From positions 1-64,000 of the forward strand of contig CAVUID010000015.1 of assembly GCA_963741495.1 (NCBI GenBank): a DNA stretch of 64,000 bases. Direction: 5' to 3'. The notes under the pieces were generated by a model, which was given only the letters and a program-made list of their open reading frames with translations, was not told the DNA's origin and made no database searches. This document shows positions 60,816 through 64,000 of the stretch, piece after piece (positions within the stretch are counted from its first letter, which is position 1; every line of letters begins with the position of its first letter). The position numbers and the translations under genes were made by a program. The stretch is from Sulfurimicrobium sp963741495 (lineage in GTDB: Bacteria; Pseudomonadota; Gammaproteobacteria; Burkholderiales; Sulfuricellaceae).

Positions 60816-63002
60816 CTATTTTTCAGGGCTTAAAATGATTCCAGACAAAGGCGGAATGGTGATCACCAGAGATTGTTCAAAACCCATCCAGGGTTGCTCC
60901 TGGGATTCCAGACCAGCGCCGTTACCGGTATTGCTGCCGCCATAATAGGTGGAGTCACTGTTGAATATTTCCCGATAGAAGCCGGGGTGGGGTACGCCGA
61001 TTCTGTATCCCTGGCGCGGCACAGGCGTGAAGTTGAGAACCACAACGACGACGCTGCCATCCTTGCCCCAGCGCAGAAAAGACAGGATCGAATGATCTGC
61101 GTCATGGCAGTCTACCCAGGAAAATCCGGAGACATCGAAGTCCTGCTGGTGTAGTGCGGGCGTGTCGCGATAGAGGTGGTTAAGATCGCGACTAAGACTC
61201 TGAATGCCTTGATGCCAGTGATATTGCAGTAGCCCCCAGTCAATCTCTCCGCCTACACGCCATTCTCGCCCCTGGCCGATTTCGTTACCCATGAAATTGA
61301 GTTTTTTGCCGGGGTAGGCTATCTGATAGGTGAGAAGCAGGCGCAGGTTGGCGAATTTCTGCCAGGTATCGCCGGGCATTTTATCCAGCAGCGAGCCTTT
61401 GCCGTGCACGACTTCGTCATGCGAAAACGGCAGCATGAAATTCTCTGTATAGGCATAAAGCTGGCCAAAAGTCAGTTCGTTGTGATGGAAGCGGCGGTGA
61501 ATGGGTTCGTGCAGCATGTAGCGCAGGGTGTCGTTCATCCAGCCCATGTTCCATTTCATGGAGAAGCCCAGGCCGCCAAGATAGACCGGCCTGGAAACCA
61601 TGGGCCAGGAGGTGGATTCCTCGGCGAAAGTCAGGGCGCCAGGGAAATTGTCATGCACCATGATGTTGAGGTTGCGCAGGAAATCAATGGCATCGAGATT
61701 CTCGCGCCCGCCGAACTTGTTGGGAATCCACTCGTCTGCCTTGCGCGAATAGTCAAGGTAGAGCATGGATGCCACGGCGTCGACGCGCAGGCCGTCGAGG
61801 TGAAATTCGGAGAGCCAGTAGTGGGCACTGGAAAGCAGAAAACTCTGAACTTCAAGGCGCCCGTAGTTGAAGATGTGGGTGCCCCAGTCCTGATGGAAGC
61901 CGAGGCGCGGGTCCTCGTGCTCGTACAGGGCGGTGCCGTCGAAGCGCGCCAGAGCCCAGCTGTCCTGCGGAAAGTGCGCCGGCACCCAGTCGAGAATAAC
62001 GCCAATATTGGCCTGATGGCAGGCATCGACGAAGAAACGAAAGTCATCCGGTGTGCCGAAGCGCGAGGTGGGACCGAAATAGCCAGTGGTCTGGTAGCCC
62101 CAGGACTCATCCAGCGGATGCTCGGATATCGGCATAAGCTCGATATGGGTGTATCCCATGTCATTGATGTAGGGTACAAGATGTGCTGCCAGTTCGCGCC
62201 AGTTGTAGAAACGGTCATCCGGGTGGCGCTTCCATGATCCGGCATGGATCTCATAGACATTGAAAGGCGCCTGCAGCCAGTCGAGTTCCTGGCGCTGCTT
62301 CATCCACGCCTGATCGCCCCAGCTGTGCTGAGTGGGGGTGGATACTTTTGCCGCGGTACTGGGGCGCAACTCGTATTCCTGGCCGTAGGGGTCGGTCTTG
62401 GTCAGGATTTGCCCACTGTGGCGGTTGCGGATTTCAAATTTGTAGAAACTGCCAGCTGGCAATTCAGGGATAAACAGTTCCCAGACTCCGCTTGAGCCCA
62501 GGCTGCGCATGGGATGAACGCGACCATCCCAGCGGTTGAAATCGCCCACGACACTGACCCGTTCCGCATTCGGCGCCCACACCGCAAAGCGAATCCCTGA
62601 AATACCCTGGAGGATGGTGTGTTGTGCTCCCAGCGTGCGGTATCCCTGATGCAGGCGGCCCGCACCCAGAAGGTATATCTCCATTTCGCTGATTTGCTGA
62701 GGAAAAGCGTATGGGTCAAAAAATTCGTGGTGCCCATCGCCTCGAGGCACTCTCAGGCGATAGGGGGTTTCAGGCTTTTCGTCGCCAAACCAGAAAAACA
62801 CGCCGTCCGGATGAAGTTTCTCCAGTGGCAGCCATTTGCCGTCAAGGTGAATTTCTACCTGTTGTTCGAACGGGAGAAAGGTGCGTACTGACCATGCCTT
62901 CCCTTCCTGATGCAGTCCCAGAAAGGCAAAAGGATCATGATGACGGGCCTTGAGCAGAGCCTTGAGGTTTGTGTTAACTTTGGCGCTGATATTGGGTTTC
63001 AT
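60816..63002 (-). CDS. glgB: 1,4-alpha-glucan branching enzyme GlgB
   Basis: A 728 aa GH13 enzyme, the length of E. coli GlgB. Two N-terminal CBM48-type modules (about 20-230) precede the barrel, with DWVPAHF, the nucleophile Asp in GLRVDAVASML, the acid Glu in AEESTSWP and the Asp of PFSHDEVVHG. It makes alpha-1,6 branches in glycogen. I start at ATG 63002; the frame extends to 63062. It is divergent from glgC, sharing a 123-base upstream region. Confidence 0.95.
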   Translation of the reverse strand: MKPNISAKVNTNLKALLKARHHDPFAFLGLHQEGKAWSVRTFLPFEQQVEIHLDGKWLPLEKLHPDGVFFWFGDEKPETPYRLRVPRGDGHHEFFDPYAFPQQISEMEIYLLGAGRLHQGYRTLGAQHTILQGISGIRFAVWAPNAERVSVVGDFNRWDGRVHPMRSLGSSGVWELFIPELPAGSFYKFEIRNRHSGQILTKTDPYGQEYELRPSTAAKVSTPTQHSWGDQAWMKQRQELDWLQAPFNVYEIHAGSWKRHPDDRFYNWRELAAHLVPYINDMGYTHIELMPISEHPLDESWGYQTTGYFGPTSRFGTPDDFRFFVDACHQANIGVILDWVPAHFPQDSWALARFDGTALYEHEDPRLGFHQDWGTHIFNYGRLEVQSFLLSSAHYWLSEFHLDGLRVDAVASMLYLDYSRKADEWIPNKFGGRENLDAIDFLRNLNIMVHDNFPGALTFAEESTSWPMVSRPVYLGGLGFSMKWNMGWMNDTLRYMLHEPIHRRFHHNELTFGQLYAYTENFMLPFSHDEVVHGKGSLLDKMPGDTWQKFANLRLLLTYQIAYPGKKLNFMGNEIGQGREWRVGGEIDWGLLQYHWHQGIQSLSRDLNHLYRDTPALHQQDFDVSGFSWVDCHDADHSILSFLRWGKDGSVVVVVLNFTPVPRQGYRIGVPHPGFYREIFNSDSTYYGGSNTGNGAGLESQEQPWMGFEQSLVITIPPLSGIILSPEK

Positions 63003-63125
63003 GGAATTGTCGCTACAGCAGGATAATGTATTAAGAATATGCCAGAAGGCAGCTTTAGGCAAACGCCGGAGCCGCTCAAAGGGGTATAATCAACTTGTCG
63101 CCTAACACAAGTGAGGGAGAAATTC

Positions 63126-64000
63126 TTGTATTCATCCACTACGCCTCGTTTCATCAGTTTGCTGACCAAAAATACGGTTGCACTGATCCTTGCCGGCGGG
63201 CGGGGGAGCCGCCTTCATGCGCTGACAGACTGGCGCGCCAAGCCGGCAGTACCTTTCGGCGGCAAGTTCCGCATTATTGATTTTCCGCTTTCCAACTGTG
63301 TCAATTCTGGCATTCGCCGCATTGGCGTCGTCACCCAGTACAAGGCGCACAGCCTGCTGCAACACTTGCACCGTGGCTGGAGCTTCCTGCGGGGCGAATT
63401 CAATGAATTCGTTGAGTTGTTGCCAGCGCAGCAGCGCATTCAGGAATCCTGGTACAAAGGAACGGCGGATGCGGTTTTTCAGAATCTCGATATCATCCGG
63501 GGCTACAAGTCCGAGTATGTGCTCATTCTGGCGGGCGACCATATTTACAAGCAGGATTATGGCGAGATGCTGGCGTTCCATAGCGCCCATGCGGCTGATT
63601 TGACCGTGGCCTGTATGGAAGTGTCGGCGGAGGAGGCTTCGGCGTTTGGCGTTATTACGGTGGACGAACAGCAGCGCGTGGTGAAATTTACCGAAAAACC
63701 CGAACATCCGGATGAAATTCCGGGCAAGCCGGGAAGGGTCATGGTGAGCATGGGGATTTACGTGTTCAACACGAATTTCCTGTTCGAGCAACTGATCCGG
63801 GATTCAGATGATTCCCACTCCAGTCACGATTTTGGTAAGGACATCATCCCATATCTGGTCAACCGCTATCGGGTATATGCGCATCCTTTCGAAGATAGCT
63901 GTGTCGGCCTTCAGAACGGTGAGCCCTACTGGCGTGATGTGGGAACGATCGATGCCTATTGGGAAGCCAATATGGAAATGACCAAAATCACGCCCTTCCT
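63126..64000 (+). CDS. glgC: glucose-1-phosphate adenylyltransferase, 3' end cut off
   Basis: The frame from TTG 63126 is open to the window end (about 291 residues). VALILAGGRGSRLHAL is the nucleotide-binding motif and AKPAVPFGGKFRIIDFPLSN is GlgC-specific; LAGDHIYKQDYG binds the sugar nucleotide metal. TTG is chosen because AGGGAG lies eight bases upstream and no ATG or GTG fits. A TATAAT at 63086 may be its -10 box. It makes ADP-glucose, the glycogen precursor. Confidence 0.93.
   Translation, partial: MYSSTTPRFISLLTKNTVALILAGGRGSRLHALTDWRAKPAVPFGGKFRIIDFPLSNCVNSGIRRIGVVTQYKAHSLLQHLHRGWSFLRGEFNEFVELLPAQQRIQESWYKGTADAVFQNLDIIRGYKSEYVLILAGDHIYKQDYGEMLAFHSAHAADLTVACMEVSAEEASAFGVITVDEQQRVVKFTEKPEHPDEIPGKPGRVMVSMGIYVFNTNFLFEQLIRDSDDSHSSHDFGKDIIPYLVNRYRVYAHPFEDSCVGLQNGEPYWRDVGTIDAYWEANMEMTKITPF

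Overview
The window looks like chromosomal backbone from a betaproteobacterium, most likely Nitrosomonadales (a Sulfuricellaceae- or Gallionellaceae-like lineage). This is inferred from gene content and order: fimV - CbiQ-like protein - truA - trpF - trpB - trpA - accD - folC - SPOR protein - cvpA - purF - metZ, recO-pdxJ-acpS-nagZ, leuC-entericidin-leuD-leuB-asd-fimV, FolE2 as the only GTP cyclohydrolase present, and sulfur-assimilating MetZ. Nothing in the sequence names a species. No transposase, integrase, phage gene or CRISPR array is visible.

Layout. 1-7.4 kb: type IV pilus minor pilin operon (pilE-like, fimT, pilV, pilW, pilX, pilY1), in which pilY1 needs four single-base frame corrections. 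7.5-12.5 kb (minus strand): PLP amino acid decarboxylase, SppA peptidase, HAD phosphatase, RluC. 13-15.7 kb: RNase E with a long leader. 16-21.1 kb (minus): tRNA-Thr followed by the YdbH-YnbE-YdbL envelope lipid-bridge set, a PolB-type exonuclease, a VanZ-like protein and RlmD. 21.5-25.5 kb: xseB-ispA-dxs (isoprenoids) and folE2 with a duplicated tail. 25.5-31.6 kb: periplasmic aspartic protease, glutamine amidotransferase, and leucine/aspartate-family biosynthesis. 31.7-45 kb: FimV, tRNA pseudouridylation, tryptophan, fatty acid, folate and purine synthesis, and MetZ. 45-49 kb: phosphofructokinase, a small orphan, dienelactone hydrolase, and a degenerate EAL-HDOD protein. 49-55.8 kb: one co-directional block recO-pdxJ-acpS-nagZ-DUF559-udg-tautomerase-uvrC-pgsA, then tRNA-Gly, tRNA-Cys and tRNA-Leu. 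56-64 kb: MltB, DUF4139 protein, Pgi, GlgB and the start of GlgC (glycogen metabolism).

The genes are mostly housekeeping; the unusual material is in the repeats. A Vsr-like DUF559 endonuclease gene sits between two double-hairpin repeats that it partly translates, an arrangement resembling REP/RAYT elements. Four intergenic gaps hold inverted arrays built from tandem 7- or 9-base units (CACGGAGNN, NNTCAGC in two places, GTGAAAN). A fifth palindrome supplies the pdxJ stop codon. These repeats, the folE2 tail duplication and the broken pilY1 are the best leads for follow-up.
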